DNA of 64,000 nt, from NCBI GenBank assembly GCA_024400295.1, contig JAKSNA010000010.1, forward strand, positions 1 to 64,000, given 5' to 3'. The position numbers were made by a program, and so were the translations under genes. Under the pieces are notes generated by a model that saw only the letters and a list, made by a program, of their open reading frames with translations, ran no database searches and was not told where the DNA came from. Positions 9,097 through 16,255 of the stretch are shown here, piece by piece (the stretch's first letter is position 1; each line of letters begins with the position of its first letter). Source of the stretch: Bacteroidales bacterium (GTDB lineage Bacteria; Bacteroidota; Bacteroidia; Bacteroidales; F082).

Positions 9097-9184
9097 CGGA
9101 GAGAGCGGGATTCGAACCCGCGATACCCTTTTGAAGTATACACACTTTCCAGGCGTGCTCCTTAAACCACTCGGACATCTCTCC
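9097..9184 (-). tRNA. tRNA-Ser (anticodon GGA)
   Basis: Read on the minus strand, the gene starts GGAGAGATGTCCGAG and ends with the matching acceptor strand. The TTCGAATCC T-loop is clear, the anticodon loop reads CTGGAAA (GGA), and there is a long variable arm (class II), as expected for tRNA-Ser. The 3' CCA is not encoded: after the discriminator G the genome reads CAT. It lies between the exbB operon and the ansA operon. Confidence 0.95.
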
Positions 9185-9218
9185 AGATGGCCTTTTTCCC
9201 AGCCCACAAAAAACGGGT

Positions 9219-9226
9219 CAAAAATA
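9219..9226 (-). promoter_or_regulatory. -7 promoter element for tRNA-Ser
   Basis: TATTTTTG on the minus strand lies 35 bp upstream of the tRNA. A TGTTG sequence about 19 bp further upstream could serve as the -33 element. Confidence 0.5.
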
Positions 9227-9388
9227 CACAATTTTTCTTTTGCGGCAACATTTATTTTTCAACTTTGTCGCTTTTTTTGACAAACGACTCCTCCGCTTTC
9301 CTTAAATGTTGCATTATCAACGGAATAAACTTCGCTTTATTGCATGTATTCCACTTTCAAACTTTATAACTTTCAGACTTTATAACTT

Positions 9389-10414
9389 TCAGACCGTCAT
9401 TTCTCCCCTCAAAGGTGTCTGAAGGTAGTGCTCAATGCTCTTCCTGTCGAGACCTTCGCCGAGCAGGTACATCATCTTTGCCAACGCCGACTCCGTGGTG
9501 ATGTCATGCCCGCTGATGACGCCGATTCTGTTGAGGTCAAGGCTGGTCTCATAGCGTCCCATCTCAACTGACCCCGACTTGCACTGCGTCACGTTGAAGA
9601 TGATGAGTCCGCCGTCGATGGCGTCTTTCAGGCTGTCAATGAACCACTCTGCCGTCGGCGCGTTGCCCGAACCGAATGTCTCCATGATGAGTCCCTTCAG
9701 CCCGGGTGTCTGCAACGTGTGCCGCACGAACTCCGGCGTGATGCCCGGGAAGAGCTTCAGGATTCCGACGTTGCTGTCGAACCTCTTGTGGACGATGAGC
9801 CGCCCGTCGCTTCTCTTGGCGATATACTCCTTGTTGTATTTTATCTTGATGCCGACATCGGCGAGCGTCGGGTAGTTGCCCGTGGTGAACGCGTTGAAAT
9901 GCTCGGCGTTGTGCTTTGTTGACCTGTTGCCTCTGAGCAGCTGGTTCTCGAAGAAGATGCACACCTCCGGCACGCACGGGGCGCCGTTCTGGTCTTTGGC
10001 CGCCGCTATCTCGATGGCCGCGATGAAGTTCTCGCGCCCGTCGCTCCTCACCATGCCCATCGGCAGCTGCGAACCCGTGAACACCACAGGCTTGCTGAGG
10101 TTCTCAAGCATGAAACTCAACGCCGACGCACTGTATGCCATCGTGTCGGAACCGTGCAACACCACGAAACCGTCGTAGTTGTCGTAGTTCTCTTCAATCT
10201 TTTCTGCCAGCGACACCCAGAAGTCAGGCGTCATGTTCGATGAGTCGATAAGATGCTCGAACGGGTAGAAGTCGATGCCGTATTCGAGGTTGCGCAGTAC
10301 GGGCAGATGCTCGTAGATGTTGCCGAAGTCGAACGGCACGAGACTCCCCGTCGCCGGGTCTTTCATCATCCCGATCGTGCCTCCCGTATATAAAACCAAA
10401 ATAGAATTATTCAT
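9389..10414 (-). CDS. ansA: L-asparaginase type I
   Basis: The enzyme hydrolyses L-asparagine to aspartate and ammonia in the cytoplasm. There is no signal peptide, which fits the cytoplasmic type I. The 341-aa protein carries the first active-site threonine motif (YTGGTIGMM, about residues 9-17) and the second catalytic block (VVLHGSDTMAYSASALSF, about 87-104), plus FTGSQLPMG. Length is normal. It is the last gene in a row of four minus-strand housekeeping genes (trpS, hflX, tatD, ansA). It is separated from tatD by a 90-bp gap that contains 21-bp tandem repeats, so it may be transcribed separately. Confidence 0.94.
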   Translation of the reverse strand: MNNSILVLYTGGTIGMMKDPATGSLVPFDFGNIYEHLPVLRNLEYGIDFYPFEHLIDSSNMTPDFWVSLAEKIEENYDNYDGFVVLHGSDTMAYSASALSFMLENLSKPVVFTGSQLPMGMVRSDGRENFIAAIEIAAAKDQNGAPCVPEVCIFFENQLLRGNRSTKHNAEHFNAFTTGNYPTLADVGIKIKYNKEYIAKRSDGRLIVHKRFDSNVGILKLFPGITPEFVRHTLQTPGLKGLIMETFGSGNAPTAEWFIDSLKDAIDGGLIIFNVTQCKSGSVEMGRYETSLDLNRIGVISGHDITTESALAKMMYLLGEGLDRKSIEHYLQTPLRGEMTV

Positions 10415-10447
10415 ATCTTTTTAACTATATCTCTTAATTTTTAAAAA

Positions 10448-10503
10448 CTCCAAACTCCACTCTCAACCCTCCAAACTCCACTCTCAACCCTCCAAACTCC
10501 ACA
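10448..10503. repeat. 21-bp tandem repeat between tatD and ansA
   Basis: About 2.7 copies of a 21-bp unit (10448-10468, 10469-10489 and a partial copy) contain ACTCCACTCTCAACC. The same ACTCCACTCTCAAC motif recurs near 56821, and similar sequence is found inside the tatD coding region. Confidence 0.85.
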
Positions 10504-10504
10504 C

Positions 10505-11287
10505 TTAACTGAAAAACAACGCCGAAGCGTTTTCGGTGGTTTTGTCTATGATTTCGTCTAATGTCAGATTGTAAATCTCCGCCACCTTCTCCGCGGTCTT
10601 CACGATGTACGACGGCTCGTTGCGCTTGCCGCGATACGGCACGGGTGGCAGATACGGGTCATCGGTCTCCAGAACGATTGATTCCAAAGGTATCTCGTTC
10701 AGGAAATCTCTCACGAAACAGTTTTTATATGTTATGACACCGCCGATGCCGAGCGCGAACCCGTACGACAACGCCGTCTTTGCCTCGTCGAGCGTGCCGT
10801 TGAAACAGTGCATCACGCCTCTCAAGCGTCCGTCCTGTTCGTTGTCAATGACTTTGAACATCTCCGGAAACGCGTTTCTCGTATGGATGGAAACCGGAAG
10901 ATTGAGATCCTTCGCCCATTTCAACTGTTCATGCAGAACGTCAATCTGCTGTTTCTCAAAGGTTCTGTCCCAATAGAAATCCAAGCCGATCTCGCCGATA
11001 CCGGCCAAATCAGATTTGAGTGTTGAGAGTTGGGAGTTGAGAGTGTCCTCAATAACGCCGAGATGCCTCACATAATCTTCTTTCACCGATTCGGGATGAA
11101 GCCCCATCATCACCTTCACGTTGTCCGGATGCTTCCCGTAGAAATCCATCAAAGGTCTTATCGAAAGCTCGTCGGTGTTTGGAAGCAGCAACATTCCCAC
11201 ACCGGCGTCGAGTGCGCGCCGGAAGGCTTCTTCGCGGTCGGCATCGAAGGCTTCATCATAAATGTGGCAATGTGTGTTGATTATCAT
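10505..11287 (-). CDS. tatD: TatD family metal-dependent hydrolase
   Basis: TatD-type enzymes are TIM-barrel metallo-hydrolases, with 3'-5' DNase activity shown for some members. The 260-aa product has the metal ligands in order: NTHCHIYDE (HxH, residues 4-12), GIGEIGLDFYW (Glu near 99), a HTRNAF block, GVMHCFNGT and LETDDPYLPP with the final Asp. Residues 83-94, just before the GIGEIG motif, read like a translated copy of the CTCAACTC-type intergenic repeat. They are probably an in-frame insertion in a surface loop. It sits 8 bp downstream of hflX and is likely co-transcribed with it. Confidence 0.93.
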   Translation of the reverse strand: MIINTHCHIYDEAFDADREEAFRRALDAGVGMLLLPNTDELSIRPLMDFYGKHPDNVKVMMGLHPESVKEDYVRHLGVIEDTLNSQLSTLKSDLAGIGEIGLDFYWDRTFEKQQIDVLHEQLKWAKDLNLPVSIHTRNAFPEMFKVIDNEQDGRLRGVMHCFNGTLDEAKTALSYGFALGIGGVITYKNCFVRDFLNEIPLESIVLETDDPYLPPVPYRGKRNEPSYIVKTAEKVAEIYNLTLDEIIDKTTENASALFFS

Positions 11288-11295
11288 AACCGTTA

Positions 11296-12477
11296 TTAAT
11301 AAAGGAAGTTGTCGAAAGGATATTTCAGGGCGTGCATGTCTTTGATTTCATGGTAAAGCATGTCCCTGAACTCCTGATAGTTCTCCTTGTCTTTCGCCGA
11401 GATGAAAATGCAGGGGCTGCCCTTCGCCATCCAAGTCTTCTTCCAGTCGTCGAGCGTGTAGTTGCGTTTTGTCGCCGGAGTGAGGTCGTCTTCCTCTTTC
11501 ACTTCGTATTGATATGCGTCTATCTTGTTGAAAATCATGATGACTTTCTTGTCGCCTGCGCCAATCTCACTCAGCGTCTGGCTCACCGTCTCAATCTGCG
11601 ACTCGAAGTCGGGGTGCGAGATGTCAACGACGTGAAGCAGTATGTCCGACTCTCTCACCTCGTCGAGCGTTGACTTGAACGACTCGATGAGCTGTGTCGG
11701 CAGCTTGCGGATGAAACCGACGGTGTCCGACAGCAGGAACGGCAGGTTGTCGATGACGACTTTCCTGACCGTCGTGTCCAAAGTGGCGAAGAGTTTGTTT
11801 TCGGCAAACACGTCGCTCTTGCTTAACATGTTCATTATCGTTGACTTGCCGACGTTAGTGTAGCCGACCAATGCGACGCGCACGAGTTGCTGTCGGTTCT
11901 TGCGCTGCACCGACTTCTGCATGTCGATTTCTTTGAGTTTCTCTTTCAGCAGGGCTATCTTATCGCGTATGATCTTGCGGTCGGTCTCGATCTGTGTCTC
12001 GCCCGGGCCGCGCATCCCGATGCCGCCGCGCTGACGTTCGAGGTGGGTCCACATCCGCGTGAGGCGTGGAAGCATATATTGGTATTGTGCGAGTTCCACC
12101 TGCGTCTTGGCGTATGCGGTCTTTGCGTTCTTGGCAAAGATGTCCAAGATGAGGTTGGTCCTGTCCAAGATGCGGCATTCGAGTTCCTTCTCGAGGTTGC
12201 GTATCTGCGTCGCGCTCAGCTCGTCGTCGAAGATGGCCATGTCGATGTTCTCCGCCTTGACGTACTGATGCAGTTCCTCGAGTTTGCCGGAGCCGAGATA
12301 TGTCACGCTGTTGGGCCGGTCGAGCGGCTGCACGAAACGCCCCACGGTGACTCCGCCCGCCGTCTCTAAAAGAAACTCCAACTCGTCGAGGTATTCCTCG
12401 GTTCTCTCTCTGTTCTGCTCGTAGGTGCTGACGGCGACGAGCACTGCACGCTCCGGAACCTTCTCGTGACTTATCAT
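11296..12477 (-). CDS. hflX: GTPase HflX
   Basis: HflX is a ribosome-associated GTPase that can split stalled ribosomes. The 393-aa product has the HflX N-terminal domain (VTYLGSGKLEEL, about residue 77), the arginine/glycine-rich linker (LERQRGGIGMRGPGETQIE, about 145-163), and the G domain with G1 GYTNVGKST, G3 DTVGFIRKLP and G4 NKID. The length matches the family. It lies 38 bp downstream of trpS and 8 bp upstream of tatD. Confidence 0.96.
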   Translation of the reverse strand: MISHEKVPERAVLVAVSTYEQNRERTEEYLDELEFLLETAGGVTVGRFVQPLDRPNSVTYLGSGKLEELHQYVKAENIDMAIFDDELSATQIRNLEKELECRILDRTNLILDIFAKNAKTAYAKTQVELAQYQYMLPRLTRMWTHLERQRGGIGMRGPGETQIETDRKIIRDKIALLKEKLKEIDMQKSVQRKNRQQLVRVALVGYTNVGKSTIMNMLSKSDVFAENKLFATLDTTVRKVVIDNLPFLLSDTVGFIRKLPTQLIESFKSTLDEVRESDILLHVVDISHPDFESQIETVSQTLSEIGAGDKKVIMIFNKIDAYQYEVKEEDDLTPATKRNYTLDDWKKTWMAKGSPCIFISAKDKENYQEFRDMLYHEIKDMHALKYPFDNFLY

Positions 12478-12515
12478 AGAGTTAGAAAGTTTATAAAGTT
12501 TGTAAAGTTTGAAAG

Positions 12516-13514
12516 TCAGAATGGTTTGAAGCCGATTATTTCCCTGACTTCCTTCACTGTCTTGGCTGCGCTTTCGCGGGCTTTCTCGGCGCCCATGCGT
12601 GCCACCTTATTAATATAGTCGTCGTCGGCGTTGATTTCGCGGATGCGTTCGCGTATCGGGGTGACGAACCTGATCATGTCTTCGGCGAGTTGTTTCTTCA
12701 TGTCGCCGTAGCGGATTGCCATGTTGTTGTAAGCGTCATCGAAGAATTTCACGGTGTCGGGTGTCGAGACGATGCTCATGAGCTGGAAGAGGTTCTGTAT
12801 GGCTTCCGGCTTCTCCTGGTTCATCTCAGTCGGGCCGCTGTCGGTCTTGGCGCGCATCACTTTCTTGCGGATTGAGGCGTCGTCTTCGGCTAAAAAGATG
12901 GCGTTGCCTTCGCCTTCGCTCTTTCCCATCTTGCCGTTACCGTCGAGGCCCGGCACCTTAACCAGCTGGTTCCCAAAGTTAAATGCTTGAGGTATCGGGA
13001 AATACTCCACGCCGTAGATGTTGTTGAAACGTCCTGCGAAGTCGCGGGCTTTCTCGAGGTTCTGCTCCTGGTCTTTGCCGACGGGCACGTAGTTTGAGCG
13101 GTGGATGAGGATGTCGGCGGCCATGAGGGTCGGGTAGGTGAGGAGGCCGGCGTTGACGTTGTCGGGCTGCTTGCGGACCTTCTCCTTGAATGTCGTAACA
13201 CGTTCAAGCTCACCGATGTAAGCGTTCATGTTCAGGAAAAGATAAAGCTCCAGCACTTCCGGCACGTCGCTCTGAACATACAGCGTCGCCTTCTCTGGGT
13301 CAACGCCCGCCGCGAGGTATTCGACCAAGATCTGACGAACCCTCCCGTGAAGGTCATCTGGATGCGGATGTGTTGTAAGTGAATGATAATCAGCTATGAA
13401 GAAATAGCAGTTGTAATTATCCTGAAGGCGGATGAAGTTCTTCACCGCACCGAAATAGTTGCCAAGGTGCAAATTTCCTGTCGGCCTGATGCCGCTGAGT
13501 ACTGTTTCTTTCAT
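12516..13514 (-). CDS. trpS: Tryptophanyl-tRNA synthetase
   Basis: This class I aminoacyl-tRNA synthetase charges tRNA-Trp. The 332-aa protein has the HIGH-like signature (PTGNLHLGNYFGA, about residues 11-23) and the KMSKS-like loop (GKMGKSEGEG, about 194-203). It also has the typical VPVGKDQEQNLE segment that contacts substrate. Length is normal for bacterial TrpS. A minus-strand -7 element, TATTTTTG (13540-13533), lies just upstream, so trpS probably leads the trpS-hflX-tatD(-ansA) unit. Confidence 0.97.
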   Translation of the reverse strand: MKETVLSGIRPTGNLHLGNYFGAVKNFIRLQDNYNCYFFIADYHSLTTHPHPDDLHGRVRQILVEYLAAGVDPEKATLYVQSDVPEVLELYLFLNMNAYIGELERVTTFKEKVRKQPDNVNAGLLTYPTLMAADILIHRSNYVPVGKDQEQNLEKARDFAGRFNNIYGVEYFPIPQAFNFGNQLVKVPGLDGNGKMGKSEGEGNAIFLAEDDASIRKKVMRAKTDSGPTEMNQEKPEAIQNLFQLMSIVSTPDTVKFFDDAYNNMAIRYGDMKKQLAEDMIRFVTPIRERIREINADDDYINKVARMGAEKARESAAKTVKEVREIIGFKPF

Positions 13515-13532
13515 TTTTCAATTTTAAACACG

Positions 13533-13540
13533 CAAAAATA
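13533..13540 (-). promoter_or_regulatory. -7 promoter element for trpS
   Basis: TATTTTTG on the minus strand, followed by CGTG, matches TAnnTTTG and lies about 19 bp upstream of the trpS start. Confidence 0.55.
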
Positions 13541-13633
13541 CAAAAAACTTTAAAATTGCGAGAGTCTGCCAACGAGATTTTTTTATTGTTGATAACTTTT
13601 GAAAATTCCCGTTATCATTTCCTGAAAAAACAT

Positions 13634-13641
13634 TACTTTTG
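13634..13641 (+). promoter_or_regulatory. -7 promoter element for the ftsB-like gene
   Basis: TACTTTTG followed by CAC matches the Bacteroidetes -7 element, 26 bp upstream of the start codon. Confidence 0.55.
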
Positions 13642-13667
13642 CACTCGTTTTGGATTAAATTAAAGTT

Positions 13668-13964
13668 ATGAAATACAAGGAGATACTGAAGAAACTTTCG
13701 AATAAATACATCATCGCAACATTAATATTCGCGGCGGTAATCGTCTTTTTCGACCAATACAACGTCTTCGAGCAGGGCAAGAGTTTCAGGAAGCTGCACA
13801 AGGTGAAGAAACAGATTGAGTATTACGACACCGAGATTGAGAAGCAGGAGCAGACGATACACAAGCTCAAAACCGACACCGCATACCTTGAGAAAGTCGC
13901 CCGCGAGCAGCACAAGATGAAACGCGACGACGAGGTGATTTATGTTTTAGAGAGGAGTCGTTAG
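13668..13964 (+). CDS. FtsB/DivIC-like septum formation initiator
   Basis: This small bitopic protein of 98 aa has one membrane helix (about residues 15-33, YIIATLIFAAVIVFFDQYN) followed by a heptad-rich periplasmic coiled coil (KVKKQIEYYDTEIEKQEQ, then a second stretch to about residue 75). It ends with the short conserved segment YLEKVAREQHKMKRDDEVIY, which is typical of the DivIC/FtsB family. These proteins link FtsL and FtsQ in the divisome. It is a single-gene unit with its own promoter, and no divisome partners are adjacent. The family call is strong; the symbol is left blank because FtsB and DivIC cannot be separated by sight. Confidence 0.85.
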   Translation: MKYKEILKKLSNKYIIATLIFAAVIVFFDQYNVFEQGKSFRKLHKVKKQIEYYDTEIEKQEQTIHKLKTDTAYLEKVAREQHKMKRDDEVIYVLERSR

Positions 13965-14031
13965 TTGTTAGCCATTAGTTGTTAGCCATTAGCCATTAGT
14001 TGTTAGCCATTAGCATTAGTTGTTAGTTTTG
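13964..14031. repeat. Tandem TTAGCCATTAGTTG repeats
   Basis: Several irregular copies of TTAGTTG and TTAGCCA alternate over about 68 bp between two convergent genes. They are a simple intergenic repeat of a kind often seen in Bacteroidales. No terminator hairpin was recognised in them. Confidence 0.8.
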
Positions 14032-14033
14032 GA

Positions 14034-15143
14034 TTAATTGTTCATTAGGTATTCGTAGTCAAACCGGTAAAACACCATTTCATAGCCTTCGTCTTCGTAC
14101 ATGCACTCCTCGACGTAGAGGCCGATGGTGTTGTCGGGAAGCACGCAGAGCGACGAGTAGGCCGAGAAATACGGCACGATGATCTTCTTGTGCGACCACG
14201 TCTTGCCTTCGTCTTCCGACACATATACCGCGACGTTCTCGCGTTTGTCGCTCGCGGGCAGCGAATGCAGAAGCACGCGTTTCCCATCAATATAATAAGG
14301 TATGATGTCGCCGTTGCACGCCGGCCCTATGAGGTCGGTCCATTCGGCGACGGTGTCGTTCCATGTCACGCCGCCGTCGTGCGAGATGTTGTACCAGCGG
14401 TTTCCCTGATGTCGCATGCTCATGAGGATGTCGCCGTTGGCGAGTTCCACGACCTTGGCCTCGTCGCCGCCTACCGACGCGCGTCCGGAGACGGCCCACG
14501 TCGCGCCGTTGTCGTCGGAATAGACCACATAGTTGGTGGCCACCCATTCGGCGTCTTCGTGCACCGCCGCGACGAACATTATCCTTCCTGTGCTTGTGAG
14601 CAGTCCGTTGCCCGAGGCGCAGAACGAGCCGCGCCAATGACGGCGTATGCTGTCGTTGCAGTCTTTCCCGAAGATGAAATGTGTGATGTCTTCAGGCTCT
14701 GTCCACGTGCGGCCGCCGTCATAACTCATTGATTTGTACGTGCGGTTGGAGTGTGTCGGTGTCGATTGCCAGAACCCCACGCCGCCCACGAACACGCTGA
14801 TGAGACCGTTCGGGTCGTTGGTGAGAGCCATTGCCGCGTCGCCGAAGCCGTGTTTGCGTCCGGTGCCTTCAGCCACGGTGACAGGCTCGCTCCATGTCGC
14901 ACCCATGTCGTCGCTGTAGCGGCACACCACGTCGATGTCCTGCGGCAGGTCGAGGTCGTTGCACTTGCGCTTGTCGGTCAGGGTCACGAGAGTGCCGTCC
15001 TTCGCGGTGATCACCGCCGGAATGCGGTAGTTCTGCGAGTTGTAGTTGCCCGAACGGAACAGCGTCGTCCTCATGTATAACGGTTCGTTTCTGCATCCCG
15101 CCAAGGAAAACAGAACGAGTAAAATCAGAGTTAGTCTTTTCAT
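14034..15143 (-). CDS. Sialidase-like lipoprotein (GH33 type, BNR/Asp-box repeats)
   Basis: Predicted exo-alpha-sialidase that would release terminal sialic acids from host glycans. The 369-aa product has a lipoprotein signal (lipobox SLAGC, Cys17), the RIP motif (NYRIPAV, about residues 38-44) that supplies the substrate-carboxylate Arg, and five Asp-box blades of the form SxDxGxTW: SDDMGATWS, SYDGGRTWT, SDDNGATWA, SHDGGVTWN and SEDEGKTWS. I chose the start at 15143 rather than an in-frame ATG at 15197 because a -7 element lies at 15178-15171 and the signal peptide begins at 15143. No sialic-acid transport or catabolism genes are adjacent. Sialidase activity is inferred from motifs. Confidence 0.87.
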   Translation of the reverse strand: MKRLTLILLVLFSLAGCRNEPLYMRTTLFRSGNYNSQNYRIPAVITAKDGTLVTLTDKRKCNDLDLPQDIDVVCRYSDDMGATWSEPVTVAEGTGRKHGFGDAAMALTNDPNGLISVFVGGVGFWQSTPTHSNRTYKSMSYDGGRTWTEPEDITHFIFGKDCNDSIRRHWRGSFCASGNGLLTSTGRIMFVAAVHEDAEWVATNYVVYSDDNGATWAVSGRASVGGDEAKVVELANGDILMSMRHQGNRWYNISHDGGVTWNDTVAEWTDLIGPACNGDIIPYYIDGKRVLLHSLPASDKRENVAVYVSEDEGKTWSHKKIIVPYFSAYSSLCVLPDNTIGLYVEECMYEDEGYEMVFYRFDYEYLMNN

Positions 15144-15170
15144 TATTTTATGAATTTTGTTTAAAAATTG

Positions 15171-15178
15171 CAAAATTA
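15171..15178 (-). promoter_or_regulatory. -7 promoter element for the sialidase gene
   Basis: TAATTTTG on the minus strand lies 27 bp upstream of the chosen start and downstream of the longer alternative start, which argues against the latter. Confidence 0.6.
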
Positions 15179-15220
15179 AAAAAATGTTTGGTAACAATGT
15201 CTGAACAACACAATTTTTTA

Positions 15221-15228
15221 TAAATTTG
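15221..15228 (+). promoter_or_regulatory. -7 promoter element for the Cys/His-repeat lipoprotein
   Basis: TAAATTTG followed by CCGC matches the -7 consensus. It lies about 73 bp before the start codon, giving a leader of about 65 nt. Confidence 0.55.
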
Positions 15229-15301
15229 CCGCGTTTTTAAAACCAGCAAAAATTATTTTTGTTAGAATACAAAGAATTATTAATCAATTAAAATCACAAC
15301 G

Positions 15302-16096
15302 ATGAAAAGATTATTTTTAGCAATCGGCCTCGCAGCGTTCTTGATGACATCATGCTGCGACGGTCAGGGTAACAAAGAAAACAAAAAAGACGCAAAGTGC
15401 GAAGGCAACTGCAAGGACAAGAAAGAACAGTGCGACCATCATCACGGACCTAAGTGCCATGAGATGACAGCCGAAGACAGAGCTGAGATTGAAGGCATCA
15501 TCGACGCTTTCAAGGGTTGGGACAACCTCGACGAGGCTCAGAAGACAGCAGCTGTGGCGGTGGCAAAGGCACGCGTTGAGAAGTGCATGGCTAAGAAAGC
15601 CGAGATGGAAGCCGCTCATCAGGGCTGCAAGCATGAATGTGGCGAGAAACATGAAGGCCAGAAATGCGAAGGCAAGCACGAAGGCTGCAATCACGAAAGT
15701 CAGAAATGCGAAGGCAAGCACGAAGGCTGCAATCACGAAGGTCAGAAATGCGAAGGCAAACACGAAGGCTGCAATCACGAAGGTCAGAAATGCGAAGGCA
15801 AACACGAGGGCTGCAATCACGAAGGTCAGAAATGTGAAGGCAAGCATGAGGGCCACAAGTGCGGATCCAAGATGACCAAGGAGGAATGCGATGCCAAATG
15901 GGCTGTATTCGAGACCCTCACGCTCGATGAGCAGAAGGCTGTCCTTTGCTGCAAGCTTCGTCACTGCCCGGGCTTCAAGATGGTGATGCACGAGAAATGC
16001 GCACCGAAGCATGAGTGCAACCACGAGGGCGAAGGCCACAAGTGCAGCGGCAACCATGAAGGCTGCCAGCATCAGTGCGAACACGAGGCTAAGTAA
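15302..16096 (+). CDS. Cys/His-rich repeat lipoprotein, candidate metal-binding protein
   Basis: I do not recognise this 264-aa protein. A lipoprotein signal (FLMTSC, Cys18, followed by another Cys) is followed by a Lys/Cys/His-rich segment with a DHHHGPKCH cluster. A helical unit starting MTAEDRAEIEGI comes next, then about five tandem 14-residue repeats of the type KCEGKHEGCNHEGQ (about residues 115-185), and a second helical unit (MTKEECDAKW, then LTLDEQKAVL). The tail is again Cys/His-rich. The two helical units share MTxE, LDE.QK and AV patterns, so they may be an internal duplication. The LTLDEQ segment recalls the LTxxQ motif of Spy/CpxP proteins, but this is weak. The regular Cys and His spacing suggests binding of soft metals in the periplasm or at the outer membrane; that is inference. 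It has its own promoter and terminator. Confidence 0.75.
   Translation: MKRLFLAIGLAAFLMTSCCDGQGNKENKKDAKCEGNCKDKKEQCDHHHGPKCHEMTAEDRAEIEGIIDAFKGWDNLDEAQKTAAVAVAKARVEKCMAKKAEMEAAHQGCKHECGEKHEGQKCEGKHEGCNHESQKCEGKHEGCNHEGQKCEGKHEGCNHEGQKCEGKHEGCNHEGQKCEGKHEGHKCGSKMTKEECDAKWAVFETLTLDEQKAVLCCKLRHCPGFKMVMHEKCAPKHECNHEGEGHKCSGNHEGCQHQCEHEAK
15645..15860 (+). repeat. 42-bp tandem coding repeat
   Basis: Roughly five copies of a 42-bp unit within the preceding gene encode the 14-aa repeat KCEGKHEGCNHEGQ. The copies differ by a few synonymous changes (AAGCACGAAGG, AAACACGAGGG, AAGCATGAGGG) and one GGT to AGT change. The array is therefore recent but not brand new, and its copy number could vary between strains. 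Confidence 0.9.
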
Positions 16097-16121
16097 GAGT
16101 AAAAAGTTCAAAAGTTTAATG

Positions 16122-16155
16122 GCGCGGGGCGACGATGGTTCGCCTCGCGCTTTTT
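16122..16155 (+). terminator. Terminator after the Cys/His-repeat gene
   Basis: An 11-bp stem (16122-16132 with 16140-16150, one G-T pair) is followed by TTTTT. It separates the lipoprotein from nifJ. Confidence 0.85.
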
Positions 16156-16201
16156 GTGAAATATATTTTAAACATATCGTTATCATTGTTAAAAAAATCC
16201 T

Positions 16202-16209
16202 TACTTTTG
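16202..16209 (+). promoter_or_regulatory. -7 promoter element for nifJ
   Basis: TACTTTTG followed by CAG matches the Bacteroidetes -7 element, 46 bp upstream of the nifJ start. Confidence 0.6.
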
Positions 16210-16255
16210 CAGATTGTTTTTTAACGAATTCAATTAATCTAAAATTCAAAAAAAT

